From assembly GCF_900129215.1 (NCBI RefSeq), contig NZ_FQUQ01000002.1, forward strand, positions 248,001 to 312,000: DNA of 64,000 bases, written 5' to 3'. Origin of the DNA: Pedobacter caeni (GTDB lineage Bacteria > Bacteroidota > Bacteroidia > Sphingobacteriales > Sphingobacteriaceae). The first letter of the stretch is position 1. Every line of letters begins with the position of its first letter. The notes beneath the pieces were generated by a model. The model saw only the letters and a list, made by a program, of their open reading frames with translations, had not been told where the DNA came from and made no database searches. The position numbers were made by a program, and so were the translations under genes. Below, in pieces: positions 1 through 9,441 of this stretch.

Positions 1-3000
1 CAGTATTAAACAAGAGGGTGGAGTCTTTTAAAGCAGAAAACGAAATGGTGAGCAGCTTGCTTAACCGTCTGCTGATTCCCCTGCAATTGACTTATGTGGT
101 TCAGCACAACCAGGTCATCATTAAAAAGGCGGTTCGGATTAAAGGAAAGGTAACAGATGAAAAAGGTTTACCTGTACCAGGTGTAAATATCATAGAAAAA
201 GGAAGTGGTAACGCCACAACGACCAATCTGACGGGTGATTACAGCTTGAATGTAAGCACCGCATCAGCCACCATTCTTTTTAGAATGATGGGCTATCAAA
301 CCAAAGAATTTAGCCTGGATGGAGAAACAGTGGTCAACGTTAGCCTGGTTCCTGATCAAAATGCTTTGTCTGAAGTAGTGGTTACTGCGCTTGGGATTAA
401 GCGTTCGGAAAAAGCGCTCGGTTATTCTATTGCTACTGTAAAAGGTACTGATGTGAATACGGTGAAAGAAGTAAACGTAGTGAATTCCCTTGCCGGAAAA
501 GTAGCAGGGGTAAACATTGTGAGCGCCGGTTCTGATCCCGGATCTAGTGCATTGATTACCATTCGCGGCCAATCATCAATTGCTACGGATAATCAACCTC
601 TTTTTGTAGTGGATGGTGTTCCAGTGGCACATTCGCTGAGAGCAACCTCTGAAGTAGGGCGTTCTTCTATAGATTACGGGAGTCCGGTAGCAGACATCAG
701 CCCCGATGATATTGAGAGCATCAGTATTTTAAAGGGAGCGAGTGCAGCGGCTTTATATGGCAGCAGGGCAGGAAGCGGAGTAGTCCTGATTACCACAAAG
801 AGCGGTTCGTCAGGAAAGAAAGGTTTTGGGGTCAGCTTCAATTCAAATGCCATGTATGATAAGGCCTGGCTATTTCCTCATTTCCAGAATCAGTTTGGAG
901 CAGGAGAATATACCGATGATCCGGCATCTAATACTTCATCGGCCTGGGGCCCGCGTCTGGATGCAGGAACAAAACACCTGCAATGGAACAGTCCGCTGGA
1001 CGCGAGCGGAAAGCCAATCCCTACCGATTGGGTGTCACACCCTGATAATGCTAAAGATTTTTATAAAACAGGGGCTACCTATACGAATAACATTGCCATC
1101 ACCGGTAAAAATGCAGATGGCAATTACAGGCTTTCTTATACCAATATGTCCAATAAAGGTATTGTACCGAATACGGACCTGAGCAGAAATACGCTGAACC
1201 TGGCGGCAACTTATGTATTGCACCCTAAAGTAAAGATCAGTACGAATCTGGGGTATGTAAACAATAAGAGCGACAACCGCCCCTCAGCCTATAGGGAAAG
1301 TGTGACCCAAATGGTTTATTCCATGCCTTCTAATATGAGCATTAAAGATTTGAAGAATTACTGGAAACCAGGCCGGGAGAACCTGGAACAGTTTTCACCG
1401 GATGATTCGGATAACCCATATTTTGTAGCGAATGAACATACCAATGGTTACGACAGAAACCGTTTAACCGGAAGTGTACAGGCGGTAGTTGATATTACCA
1501 AAGACCTGAGCTTAATGGTACGTACCGGACTCGACATGTACAATGAAGAGCATGAAACCAAACGCCCTTTTAGTGCCAAACGATTTAAATTTGGCGGTTA
1601 TGGCGTGGATAATTCTTACTTCAAAGAACAGAATACAGATTTCCTGCTCAGTTACAAGAAGATCCTGAACCAGGATTGGTCATTCGGCTTGTCGGTTGGA
1701 GGGAACCAAATGGACCAGACCAACAGAAGTACCGCTCAACGGACCGAAAGTCTGAGTATTCCAGGAATTTATAACATCAACAATGCGCGTGCAGGAACGA
1801 TTACCAATGCCCAATACAATTCCCGTAAACGCATCAATAGCTTATATGGAATGGGACAAGCCTCGTTTAAGGACATGGTATTTCTGGACGTTACGGGAAG
1901 GAATGACTGGTCAAGTACTTTACCTGCACAAAACAATTCTTACTTCTATCCTTCAGTTTCATTAAGCACGGTTTTAACAGATGCGCTGAAGATCAAATCA
2001 GATCTGTTGTCATTTGCTAAAATCAGAGCCAACTGGGCGCAGGTAGGAAGTGATACTGATCCATACCAACTCTTCAATACCATTCCTTTCAACCAGGATT
2101 GGGGAGATGTAAAAAGAGCTACCATCGAGTTTAACCTGAAAAACAATTTCTTAAAACCTGAAATCGCAACTTCTTATGAGTTTGGCGGAGATCTGCGCTT
2201 TTTTAATAACAGGTTAGGCCTGGATGTGACCTGGTATAAGACCAATAAAAGAAATCAGATCATCAACATTCCGACCACCATTGCTTCGGGCGCTTCAAAT
2301 CGTTTAATCAATGCCGGAAATATCCAGAATAGTGGATGGGAAATCGGCTTAAACGCTGTTCCTGTACAGGGCGCATTTAAATGGGAGGTCAATGCAAACT
2401 TCACAAAGAACGAAAATAAGGTGATCTCTTTAATGGAAGGTTTGCCGGAGTACTCTATGGGTAGCGCGGATGGAGATAACATTCGCTATTTAATTAAAGA
2501 AGGAACTAAAATCGGAGATTTTTATACACCAAGTTATACGAAAGTACCGAGTGGACAGTATGCCGGAGCCGCATTATTGGATAAAACAGGGCATTATATC
2601 CGGAACAATTCCGAATATATAAAAGTTGGAAACTATAATCCTGATTTTACAGTAGGCCTTAACAATACTTTCAGCTATAAAAACCTGACGCTAAATGTTC
2701 TTTTAGATTGGCGTAAAGGCGGTAACTTCTATTCTTATGTGGTTAAAAGTCTGATCAATTCGGGTTTAACAGACAATACACTTGTGGGCAGAGATGCACA
2801 AACAGGAGGTTTGCCCTGGGTAGATTCGCAAGGTGTAAAAAGAAACGACGGGATGATTATTCCTGGTTATATCGCAAATGGTGACGGTACTTTCAGTGAA
2901 AATAAGGTCATTATTGCGGCTTCCGATTTTTACAATAACACCTACAATAAGTATTATGAGCGTTTAACCTATTCAGCCTCTTTCCTGAAACTGAGGGAAG

Positions 3001-3224
3001 CTTCTTTAACCTATGTATTTGGCAAAAAGGTATTGGGTAAACTTCCGATCAGCAATCTCTCCATTTCGGTAATCGGCAGGAATTTATATACCTGGACTGC
3101 CAATGGCTTAGGCTACGATCCGGAAACCACGATGAGTGTTACCGAAGGATTTAAGCTGGGCGTTGGACACTGGACATTGCCGGGAACCCGCTCTTTTGGC
3201 TTTAAATTAAGTTGTAATTTTTAA
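1..3224 (+). CDS. SusC/RagA-type TonB-linked outer membrane transporter, 5'-truncated
   Basis: This is an outer-membrane TonB-dependent transporter of the SusC family that forms a complex with the SusD protein encoded next. The frame is open from base 3, upstream of the first possible GTG at 18, so the true start lies outside the window. The first about 40 residues (ending TYVVQHNQVIIKK) look like the end of an STN signalling domain. A carboxypeptidase-regulatory-like beta domain follows (IKGKVTDEKGLPVPGVNI to about residue 125), then a TonB-box-like LSEVVVTALG, a plug (LAGKVAGVNIV, ITIRGQSSI, PLFVVDGVPV, GASAAALYGSRAGSGVVLITTK) and a beta barrel ending in a C-terminal Phe (FKLSCNF). The STN domain implies control by an ECF sigma/FecR pair, which would lie upstream. 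Downstream phosphatases point to phosphate-ester uptake; the substrate is inferred. Confidence 0.95.
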   Translation, partial: VLNKRVESFKAENEMVSSLLNRLLIPLQLTYVVQHNQVIIKKAVRIKGKVTDEKGLPVPGVNIIEKGSGNATTTNLTGDYSLNVSTASATILFRMMGYQTKEFSLDGETVVNVSLVPDQNALSEVVVTALGIKRSEKALGYSIATVKGTDVNTVKEVNVVNSLAGKVAGVNIVSAGSDPGSSALITIRGQSSIATDNQPLFVVDGVPVAHSLRATSEVGRSSIDYGSPVADISPDDIESISILKGASAAALYGSRAGSGVVLITTKSGSSGKKGFGVSFNSNAMYDKAWLFPHFQNQFGAGEYTDDPASNTSSAWGPRLDAGTKHLQWNSPLDASGKPIPTDWVSHPDNAKDFYKTGATYTNNIAITGKNADGNYRLSYTNMSNKGIVPNTDLSRNTLNLAATYVLHPKVKISTNLGYVNNKSDNRPSAYRESVTQMVYSMPSNMSIKDLKNYWKPGRENLEQFSPDDSDNPYFVANEHTNGYDRNRLTGSVQAVVDITKDLSLMVRTGLDMYNEEHETKRPFSAKRFKFGGYGVDNSYFKEQNTDFLLSYKKILNQDWSFGLSVGGNQMDQTNRSTAQRTESLSIPGIYNINNARAGTITNAQYNSRKRINSLYGMGQASFKDMVFLDVTGRNDWSSTLPAQNNSYFYPSVSLSTVLTDALKIKSDLLSFAKIRANWAQVGSDTDPYQLFNTIPFNQDWGDVKRATIEFNLKNNFLKPEIATSYEFGGDLRFFNNRLGLDVTWYKTNKRNQIINIPTTIASGASNRLINAGNIQNSGWEIGLNAVPVQGAFKWEVNANFTKNENKVISLMEGLPEYSMGSADGDNIRYLIKEGTKIGDFYTPSYTKVPSGQYAGAALLDKTGHYIRNNSEYIKVGNYNPDFTVGLNNTFSYKNLTLNVLLDWRKGGNFYSYVVKSLINSGLTDNTLVGRDAQTGGLPWVDSQGVKRNDGMIIPGYIANGDGTFSENKVIIAASDFYNNTYNKYYERLTYSASFLKLREASLTYVFGKKVLGKLPISNLSISVIGRNLYTWTANGLGYDPETTMSVTEGFKLGVGHWTLPGTRSFGFKLSCNF

Positions 3225-3235
3225 TCTGCATACAC

Positions 3236-4708
3236 ATGAAATTCAAATATAAATCCATCCTGGTGTTGTTTATGGCTATGCTGGCTGCCTGCACCAAAGA
3301 TTTTAAAGAGATCAACACGAACCCAAACTCTCCGGAGACGACCAATACAGAGTTTTTGATGTCTGAAGTGGTCTTGTCTACCGCTTATGCTTATCAGGAA
3401 AATGCAGTTGGCAGAAGGCCGGCTTCGGCAGCAAGATACCTTACACTGGTTCGTAATACAGGTTATGATTTGTTAGACTGGGGACCGGTAGACTGGGACG
3501 ATATCTATGCCCGTTTATCGGTCAATAAAACTTTGCTGGAAACCGCAGAAAAGCGTTCTGAAAAGCAATACATCGCGATTAGTAAAATTATGAAAGCTTT
3601 TAATTTTGCTTACCTGACAGATTTGTATGGAGATGTTCCGTATAGTCAGGCCCTGAAGTCGAAAGAAAGTAACCTGATTTATCCTGAGTATGATCAACAA
3701 CAGGTGATCTACCCTGATTTATTGAGAGAACTGAGTGAGGCTAACGATCTTTTAAAAGGAAGCACAGAGGAAATTAATGCCAAAGGCGATGTGATGTTTA
3801 AGGGCAAGGCCCTGCAATGGCGCAAGTTTGCGAATACTTTGCGCTTAAGAATGTTGTTGCGTATTTCTAAAGCCTATGCTCCTGCATTTGCAGAAATGCA
3901 AACCATTATTAGTGACAAGACCGCTTATCCTGTTTTTGAAAGCAGTGCGGACAATGCCGAAATAACTTATCTGGGAAATTTGGCGGCATATAGCTGGCCT
4001 GGAGGCCCTTTGGCCATGATTGATTTCGACTATCAAAAAACGAAAGTGAGCAAGGAGCTGGTAGACCGCCTGATCCAAAGAAATGACCCCCGGCTGGCGG
4101 TGTGGGTAGAACCGGTTAAAAGTACAGCAGGCTCAACCGTAGATCCTAATAAATATGTTGGCGTACCGAATGCCATTGATGCACCTGCTTCGTACAATGG
4201 TGGTGAGGATCATGTGTCCGTTTTCTCTGCTGGTTTTTTCAGAAAAAATGGTGGTTCTGCCAATCCTTTGTTGAAAGCGAGTCTGATTACCTATACCGAG
4301 CAATGTTTTATTCTGGCGGAAGCAATGCAGAAAGGTAAAATCACTGTGCCGGGAGAAACTGCCGAATCTATGTATTACAAAGGAATCAGAGAGTCGATGA
4401 GCAGCTATGGAATAACACCTGCTTTGAACTACTTTGACCAATCTGTAGTGAAGTACGATGGTACATTGGAGCAACTGATCACCCAGAAATGGATGGCAAT
4501 GTTGTTTAAAGGATCAGAAGGTTGGTTCGATCAACGCCGTACCGGCTATCCTGCTTTTGTTACCGGCCCCTTAGCTGCGGGCAGAGGAATTCCTAAACGT
4601 TATGTTTTCCCGGATTCTGAAAGCGCTAAAAACAAAGTGAATTACCAGAAAGCGGTTTCTGCTTTTGGTCCGGACAAAGAATCTACACTAATGTGGTCCC
4701 TGAAATAA
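3236..4708 (+). CDS. SusD/RagB family nutrient-binding lipoprotein
   Basis: This is the surface lipoprotein partner of the preceding SusC, expected to cap the transporter and capture substrate. A signal peptide with lipobox LAAC puts the lipidated cysteine at residue 19. The start of the mature protein (TKDFKEINTNPNSPE) is typical of the SusD-like 2 group, as are the helical TPR-like body and the C-terminal stretch with KWMAMLFKGSEGWFDQRRTGYPAF. Its 490 residues are normal for the family. It starts 11 bases after the SusC stop, so the two genes are surely co-transcribed. Substrate specificity cannot be read from the sequence; the phosphatase and phosphodiesterase downstream suggest phosphorylated organic compounds. 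Confidence 0.95.
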   Translation: MKFKYKSILVLFMAMLAACTKDFKEINTNPNSPETTNTEFLMSEVVLSTAYAYQENAVGRRPASAARYLTLVRNTGYDLLDWGPVDWDDIYARLSVNKTLLETAEKRSEKQYIAISKIMKAFNFAYLTDLYGDVPYSQALKSKESNLIYPEYDQQQVIYPDLLRELSEANDLLKGSTEEINAKGDVMFKGKALQWRKFANTLRLRMLLRISKAYAPAFAEMQTIISDKTAYPVFESSADNAEITYLGNLAAYSWPGGPLAMIDFDYQKTKVSKELVDRLIQRNDPRLAVWVEPVKSTAGSTVDPNKYVGVPNAIDAPASYNGGEDHVSVFSAGFFRKNGGSANPLLKASLITYTEQCFILAEAMQKGKITVPGETAESMYYKGIRESMSSYGITPALNYFDQSVVKYDGTLEQLITQKWMAMLFKGSEGWFDQRRTGYPAFVTGPLAAGRGIPKRYVFPDSESAKNKVNYQKAVSAFGPDKESTLMWSLK

Positions 4709-4720
4709 TTTAAATAACAT

Positions 4721-6007
4721 ATGAACATTTTAAACAAATCTATATACGTTGCTGCATTACTTGTTTTTACAGCTTTTACAAATACCCGGGCACAGGACTT
4801 TAACCCGAAACCTTTTCCGGATCGGGTAATCTTAACCTGGAAAGACAATACTGCGACCAGTCAGACCGTAACCTGGCGTACGGATACTACAATTGTGAGT
4901 TCCAAAGCACAGATTAAAGCCGAAGATTCAAGTCCGGCGCTGGAAGATGCCATTGCCACCTATGATGCGGATTCCCGCTTGCTATCTGGTGGTAAAAACT
5001 ATGCTACCGCGAAGTATCACAATGTTACTTTTAACAACCTGAAGCCTGGAACGGTTTACGCATACCGCGTAGGAGCCGGCGACCATTGGAGTGAATGGTT
5101 TCAGTTTACCACTGCTTCTGATCAGGATAAACCTTTTTCTTTTATCTATCTGGGTGATGCGCAGAATGACATACGCTCCAAATGGTCACGTGTGATCCGC
5201 AGAGCATTTTCTCATGAGCCGGATGCCAGGTTTATCATTCATACAGGGGATCTGATTAATCGCTCCAACAATGACCAGGAATGGGGTGAATGGCATTATG
5301 GTGGCGGTTTTATCAACGGAATGGTTCCAAGCATGCCTTCTCCCGGAAATCATGAATATGTGCGTGATGAGAAAAGAAAACTGATCCTGGACCCACATTG
5401 GGGGGTACAGTATACTTTGCCGGGGCATGGACCTGCAGGATTAGAAGAATCTGTTTATTACATCGACTATCAGAATGTTCGTGTGATCTCTTTGGATTCT
5501 CAAATGATTATTCTGGACGAGGCTTCGGCAAAGGTTCAATATGAATGGCTGGAAAAGGTATTAAAGGAGAATACTAAGTTATGGACAGTAATTACTTTCC
5601 ACCATCCAATCTTTTCTACGGCTAAAAGCAGGGACAATAAAGAATTCAGGGAGCGGTTTAAACCCTTATTTGATAAGTATCATATAGACCTGGTTTTGCA
5701 GGGACATGACCATACGTATAGTCGCGGACAAAACCTGCCGCGCGGATTATCGGGCAGGGAGGCCAGCGGACCAGTATACCTGGTTTCTGTTGCCGGTCCT
5801 AAAATGTATAAAGTGGATGGTGCCAAATGGATGAATGTTTCTCTGGAAAACACACAACTGTTCCAGGTGATTCATATTGATGGCGGAAAGCTGAAGTTTG
5901 AAGCTTACAAAACCTCAGGAGAATTATTTGATGCCTTTTCCCTGAAAAAATCAGGCAGAGATAATGCTGCGGAATTTACCGATATGAACCCTGCTGCGAA
6001 GCAATAA
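4721..6007 (+). CDS. Purple acid phosphatase-like metallophosphoesterase, secreted
   Basis: This is a predicted periplasmic or surface phosphatase. After a signal peptide (likely cleaved near TRAQ, about residue 25) there is a fibronectin-type III-like domain to about residue 130, as in purple acid phosphatases, then a calcineurin-like metallophosphoesterase domain. The metal-binding blocks are visible in order: YLGDAQ, HTGDLIN, PGNHEY, TFHHPIF and GHDHTYSRG. The family's GDxxY block reads GDLIN, so the tyrosine that gives the purple charge-transfer colour is replaced by Asn. It starts 12 bases after susD and is followed 11 bases later by a glycerophosphodiesterase, forming a phosphate-scavenging operon. 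The exact substrate is unknown. Confidence 0.9.
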   Translation: MNILNKSIYVAALLVFTAFTNTRAQDFNPKPFPDRVILTWKDNTATSQTVTWRTDTTIVSSKAQIKAEDSSPALEDAIATYDADSRLLSGGKNYATAKYHNVTFNNLKPGTVYAYRVGAGDHWSEWFQFTTASDQDKPFSFIYLGDAQNDIRSKWSRVIRRAFSHEPDARFIIHTGDLINRSNNDQEWGEWHYGGGFINGMVPSMPSPGNHEYVRDEKRKLILDPHWGVQYTLPGHGPAGLEESVYYIDYQNVRVISLDSQMIILDEASAKVQYEWLEKVLKENTKLWTVITFHHPIFSTAKSRDNKEFRERFKPLFDKYHIDLVLQGHDHTYSRGQNLPRGLSGREASGPVYLVSVAGPKMYKVDGAKWMNVSLENTQLFQVIHIDGGKLKFEAYKTSGELFDAFSLKKSGRDNAAEFTDMNPAAKQ

Positions 6008-6018
6008 TCTTTTAAATA

Positions 6019-6855
6019 ATGAATGATAAAACAAGCTTGCTGACACTCCTGTTTAGCTGTTTTGTTTTGATCACATTTGGGCAGCGGACAACAGCGCCGC
6101 TTCCCAAATGTAAAAATGGCTTTATCGTGATTGCACATCGCGGAAGCCATCTGATCAAACCTGAAAATAGCATTGCCTCAATTGAAGAAGCCATAGACCT
6201 TGGTGCCGATTATGTTGAAATAGACCTTAGGACCAGCCGTGATGGTCATTTGGTCTTAATGCATAATGAAACCGTAGATCATATGACCAACGGAAAAGGC
6301 AGGATTCAGGATTTGAGTCTGGGTGAACTGGGAAAACTGACCTTGAACGCTAAGGACGGCCATACCTATAAACTACCTCTATTTAAGGAAGCTCTAAATG
6401 CCTGCAAGAACAGGATTAATATTTACCTGGACTTTAAGGAGGCGGATGTGCCTCAAGCTTATGCAGAAATCAAAGCTGCGGGCATGGAAAAGCAAGTGCT
6501 GGTTTATATCAATACAACAGCGCAGTATAAATCATGGAGAGCCATCGTTCCAGAAATGCCGCTGATGTCTGGTTTGCCGAAGGAGATAAAAACGAAAGAA
6601 GAATTGGATTCTTTTCTCGATAAAATGCCATTAGAAGCAACCGATTGCATTCCGGATCCGAGACTTATGACCGCCATTCGGGAAAAGGGATTATGTGTTT
6701 ATTTAGATGTTCAAATGGTTGATGAAAATCCTGTAAAATGGAAAATCGCAATGGATAAAGAGGTTCAGGGTGTTCAGACCGATCATCCTGAAGCACTAAT
6801 CAGATATTTACAAACCAATCATCTGCGTAATGGGTTAAACGCTGCCAGGCCTTAG
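6019..6855 (+). CDS. Glycerophosphodiester phosphodiesterase, secreted
   Basis: This is a GDPD-family TIM-barrel enzyme that would hydrolyse glycerophosphodiesters to glycerol 3-phosphate plus an alcohol. A signal peptide (MNDKTSLLTLLFSCFVLITFGQ) suggests export. The catalytic signature is clear: IAHRGS with the HR pair, PENSIASIEEAIDLGADYVEIDLRTS with the metal-binding Glu and Asp, then the second His in LVLMHNETVD. Its 278 residues are close to bacterial periplasmic GlpQ-like enzymes. It is the last gene of the SusC-SusD-phosphatase-GDPD set, so the locus probably imports phosphodiesters and strips phosphate from them. No clear terminator follows the stop. Confidence 0.92.
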   Translation: MNDKTSLLTLLFSCFVLITFGQRTTAPLPKCKNGFIVIAHRGSHLIKPENSIASIEEAIDLGADYVEIDLRTSRDGHLVLMHNETVDHMTNGKGRIQDLSLGELGKLTLNAKDGHTYKLPLFKEALNACKNRINIYLDFKEADVPQAYAEIKAAGMEKQVLVYINTTAQYKSWRAIVPEMPLMSGLPKEIKTKEELDSFLDKMPLEATDCIPDPRLMTAIREKGLCVYLDVQMVDENPVKWKIAMDKEVQGVQTDHPEALIRYLQTNHLRNGLNAARP

Positions 6856-6948
6856 GTATTTGTTTTAATTGTTTCACATGATTACCTTCGATAAAAAATT
6901 TAACGAAAGAGATGAATCTATCTTTAATCCTTTTATCGTCTAATGTAA

Positions 6949-7099
6949 ATGAAAATTTTTATTGTTTTTTGTCAAAAAGACGATTATTCCCGGTAGCCCG
7001 GAAATCAAGACGGTTTACTTAAAACCTGAAAAGCCTCCGTCTACGGTAGTTATAGCCAAAGAAGGCGGGAAAAAAGAAATGAGTTTAAAAGACAATTAA
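6949..7099 (+). pseudogene. Deleted and frameshifted remnant of the secreted protein at 18113-19411
   Basis: This 313-base gap after the GDPD gene (6856-7168) holds a gene relic. From 6949 an ATG opens into a short leader, but the frame reaches TAG within about 16 codons. In another frame, from 6974, it reads KKTIIPGSPEIKTVYLKP, which matches the mature start of the intact paralog (KTIVPGSREINMSYLKT). It then jumps to GGKKEMSLKDN and a stop at 7099, matching the paralog's very end (GEKKEVSLKDN). About 390 codons of the middle are missing, and one extra base near 6977-6980 breaks the frame. The DNA just upstream also resembles the paralog's 5' flank. The remainder of the gap shows nothing else. 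Confidence 0.75.
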
Positions 7100-7168
7100 C
7101 GGGTTGATGTTTCTTTAGATTGATCGTCTTTAATGGTATAGAATCGTAGTTTAATTGATCAACAAAGC

Positions 7169-8932
7169 ATGAACCAGAACATTATTAAGCGGGTAGCAAT
7201 AACGGTGACTATTGTTTTCCTCGTGTTTTCATTTGCACTCATCACATCCCTGCTGCTATCGGAATCCAGAGATCCGGGCAGCACAAATATGGATCGTGAT
7301 GGACAGGAGATAGGAGGTATATATCTTCGTTATCAAAACCAGGTTTATGCATCGGTGCCAAGTAATGGCAATTACCTGATCAGGGAAGCGGATGCCAATA
7401 GCTTTAGATTGCTGGACGACAACTACCGAAACCAACATTTTGGCATAGATAAAAACCACGCTTACTGCGGAAATCTGATCGTCAAGGATTTTAATCCATC
7501 TACAGCTAAAGCAATTGGCAATGATTATTTTACTGATGGCAGGCAAACCTGCTATTGTGCATCGATGAGTGTAAGCAATAAGGCTCTATCGATCGTCTCA
7601 GAAGTAAGTCAACGGATGCAATATGGCTTTGGGATTGGAGATAAGCCCCAAACCTATATTTATCCTTTCTTTAAATTGGAGGCCAGCGCAACTCCTTATC
7701 GTACCATACTGAAGACGGAAGTGGCCATTAACGGAACCTTGTCTTACTACGAAGGCAAAATTCTTCCCCAGGCCAATCCGGAGCGGTTGAGGCAGATTCC
7801 AAAACTGTACAATGATGGTGATACCCGTGAAAGCGAGCGCTATCTGGCAGATGGTCAGCATGTATATTACGAAAATACCATACTGCCACTCAAAGACCAT
7901 CCTGGATTGTATGCGATTGTTATTGATGCCCAAAACCAGGAAAATTACCTGATAGATCCCAAACAAGGAATGGTTTATGTCAATGACATTGCTTTCGAAA
8001 AGCAGTACAGCCCCTACCGCGTATTGTCGCTAAATGGAGGACATATTAATCATGCACTATTTTTAAGCAAAGAAGGAATTTTCTACTTTGATACGGAAAA
8101 GAAGGAGGTTGTGAGAATTGATGACAACCCATTCAACACCGGGAAATTTACAGAAATTGCACCGCTGATCTTTTCTGATGGCCAGCAAATTCTATATGCA
8201 CAAGCAGAGGAAAGCTGGGGTAACAACAAAAGTCCCGGACTGAAATCCAGGTCGACCAAGATCTATAGACTGGACGAGCCAGGAACAGGTACCTGGGAGA
8301 AAATTGGTATGGTCAGTAACATCTCGGGGTCGGTCTGGAAAAAGGGCAATACCTATTACTACTTTGACCGACTTGGCAATACCCAGCTGATTGGACAAAC
8401 CATTTACCGCATTACTGATCAGGCTACAGTTGATCAGCTGCTTTCTCCGGAAATCCGTACAGACGATATCCGCAAACTTGTCCGTACAGACCATATGGCG
8501 AATGTCAAAAGTACTGAGTTGATCAGTGCGAAAACCTCCTATTCCAGCGCGTATGGTTGGGTGATATGGATTCCTATATTTCTCTTCATAGGTGTTCAAT
8601 TAATCTTATGGATACTAAGAAAACTGGGTGTTAATCCAAAACCTTTTAGTATCAAAAATCAGCGGCTTAAAGTGAACGGATTATGGGCTAGTTCTTATGC
8701 GCTGTCAGATATTGATACGGTGGTTTTCTCCATAAAACCTTCCATTCGGCAAAGCGGATATTCCGGACGTTTTCAGATTCAGACGAAAGCTGGAAAGCGA
8801 TCTCGTAAATATCTGTTTGCGACTCAAATACGGTTAAGTGCAGATACAAAGCAAGAACTGGAACTTTATATTGCTGACTTGCAGAATATGCTGAGACAGT
8901 ATCGGGTCAATAGTACGATACATAATGACTGA
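7169..8932 (+). CDS. DKNYY-repeat membrane-anchored protein, unknown function
   Basis: This 587-residue protein has an N-terminal transmembrane segment (about 9-30) and a long extracytoplasmic region with repeated aromatic motifs of the DKNYY type (FGIDKNHAYCGN, YLADGQHVYYENT, FLSKEGIFYFD, FSDGQQILYAQ). A second transmembrane helix lies near residues 462-485 (VIWIPIFLFIGVQLILWIL). The C-terminal cytosolic part of about 95 residues (SIKNQRLKVNGLWASSYALS, then RSRKYLFATQIRLSADTKQELELYI) resembles a PH-like or bPH fold, which is an inference from strand pattern. DKNYY proteins have no established biochemical role. It stands alone between the pseudogene and the riboswitch region. Confidence 0.75.
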   Translation: MNQNIIKRVAITVTIVFLVFSFALITSLLLSESRDPGSTNMDRDGQEIGGIYLRYQNQVYASVPSNGNYLIREADANSFRLLDDNYRNQHFGIDKNHAYCGNLIVKDFNPSTAKAIGNDYFTDGRQTCYCASMSVSNKALSIVSEVSQRMQYGFGIGDKPQTYIYPFFKLEASATPYRTILKTEVAINGTLSYYEGKILPQANPERLRQIPKLYNDGDTRESERYLADGQHVYYENTILPLKDHPGLYAIVIDAQNQENYLIDPKQGMVYVNDIAFEKQYSPYRVLSLNGGHINHALFLSKEGIFYFDTEKKEVVRIDDNPFNTGKFTEIAPLIFSDGQQILYAQAEESWGNNKSPGLKSRSTKIYRLDEPGTGTWEKIGMVSNISGSVWKKGNTYYYFDRLGNTQLIGQTIYRITDQATVDQLLSPEIRTDDIRKLVRTDHMANVKSTELISAKTSYSSAYGWVIWIPIFLFIGVQLILWILRKLGVNPKPFSIKNQRLKVNGLWASSYALSDIDTVVFSIKPSIRQSGYSGRFQIQTKAGKRSRKYLFATQIRLSADTKQELELYIADLQNMLRQYRVNSTIHND

Positions 8933-9055
8933 TAAGATAGCAGCCCCACTGGAAATTATCTCTTGTTTTGTTAAAATATATAGCTGTAAATCAATATGTT
9001 ATGTGATTGCTTTGAGTATTTTAAATAAAGACTACTAATTTGGTAGATTATTTAT

Positions 9056-9063
9056 TATATTTG
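9056..9063 (+). promoter_or_regulatory. Candidate -7 box upstream of the SAM riboswitch
   Basis: TATATTTG matches the Bacteroidota -7 consensus TAnnTTTG exactly and ends 21 bases before the first paired base of the SAM aptamer, so the transcript would start just ahead of the riboswitch. The only nearby -33-like TTTG (9039-9042) is 13 bases away, shorter than usual. Confidence 0.5.
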
Positions 9064-9084
9064 TTTTATAGTTCTTTATTTATA

Positions 9085-9186
9085 CTTATCCAGAAAGACT
9101 GAGGGACAGGCCCTACGATGTCTTAGCAACCATACTAACCGCTGTAAAGGTGCTAATACCTATTCGTTAAAAACGGAATTGATAAG
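9085..9186 (+). ncRNA. SAM-I (S-box) riboswitch aptamer
   Basis: The conserved S-box core is present in order. P1 is CTTATC (9085-9090) pairing with GATAAG (9181-9186). The junction-P2 motif GAGGGACAGGCCC starts at 9101, TCTTAGCAACC is at 9121-9131, and the P3 element GGTGCTAATACC is at 9149-9160. A short P4 hairpin around CGTT/AACG follows. These match the S-adenosylmethionine-binding family, which normally shuts off methionine/SAM supply genes when SAM is high. No terminator with a T-tract follows, so the expression platform is unclear. The next ORF starts 84 bases downstream. Its targets are not recognisable methionine biosynthesis genes, which is unusual. Confidence 0.92.
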
Positions 9187-9270
9187 CGAAATGAACCGGT
9201 TTTAAGGGTTTCAGCCACGCGCCATCTTTCTTCTTCTGTATAAGCTTTATTAATAATTAAAACGATTGCT

Positions 9271-9441
9271 ATGAAAGTTCAATTTAAACAGAAAACTATT
9301 TTACCGGACCACTGTTGGGCCAGGGAAATGAACCAGGAATTTAATATAAATCCCGGATACCCTGATGCTTTTGATCATAGAATATTATGGTGGTCATATA
9401 TTCAAAAATCAAACGGCGTCAGGCTATCGGTGAAAACATAA
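9271..9441 (+). CDS. Small 56-aa protein of unknown function behind the SAM riboswitch
   Basis: An ATG-initiated ORF of 56 codons starts 84 bases after the riboswitch aptamer. The peptide begins MKVQFKQKTILPDHCWARE and ends with a stretch containing ILWWSYIQKSNGVRLSVKT. It is soluble-looking, with no signal peptide or membrane helix, one Cys (15) and three Trp. Codon choice resembles neighbouring genes. I do not recognise a family. It may be a real small protein or part of the leader between the riboswitch and the thioredoxin-like genes. Confidence 0.5.
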   Translation: MKVQFKQKTILPDHCWAREMNQEFNINPGYPDAFDHRILWWSYIQKSNGVRLSVKT

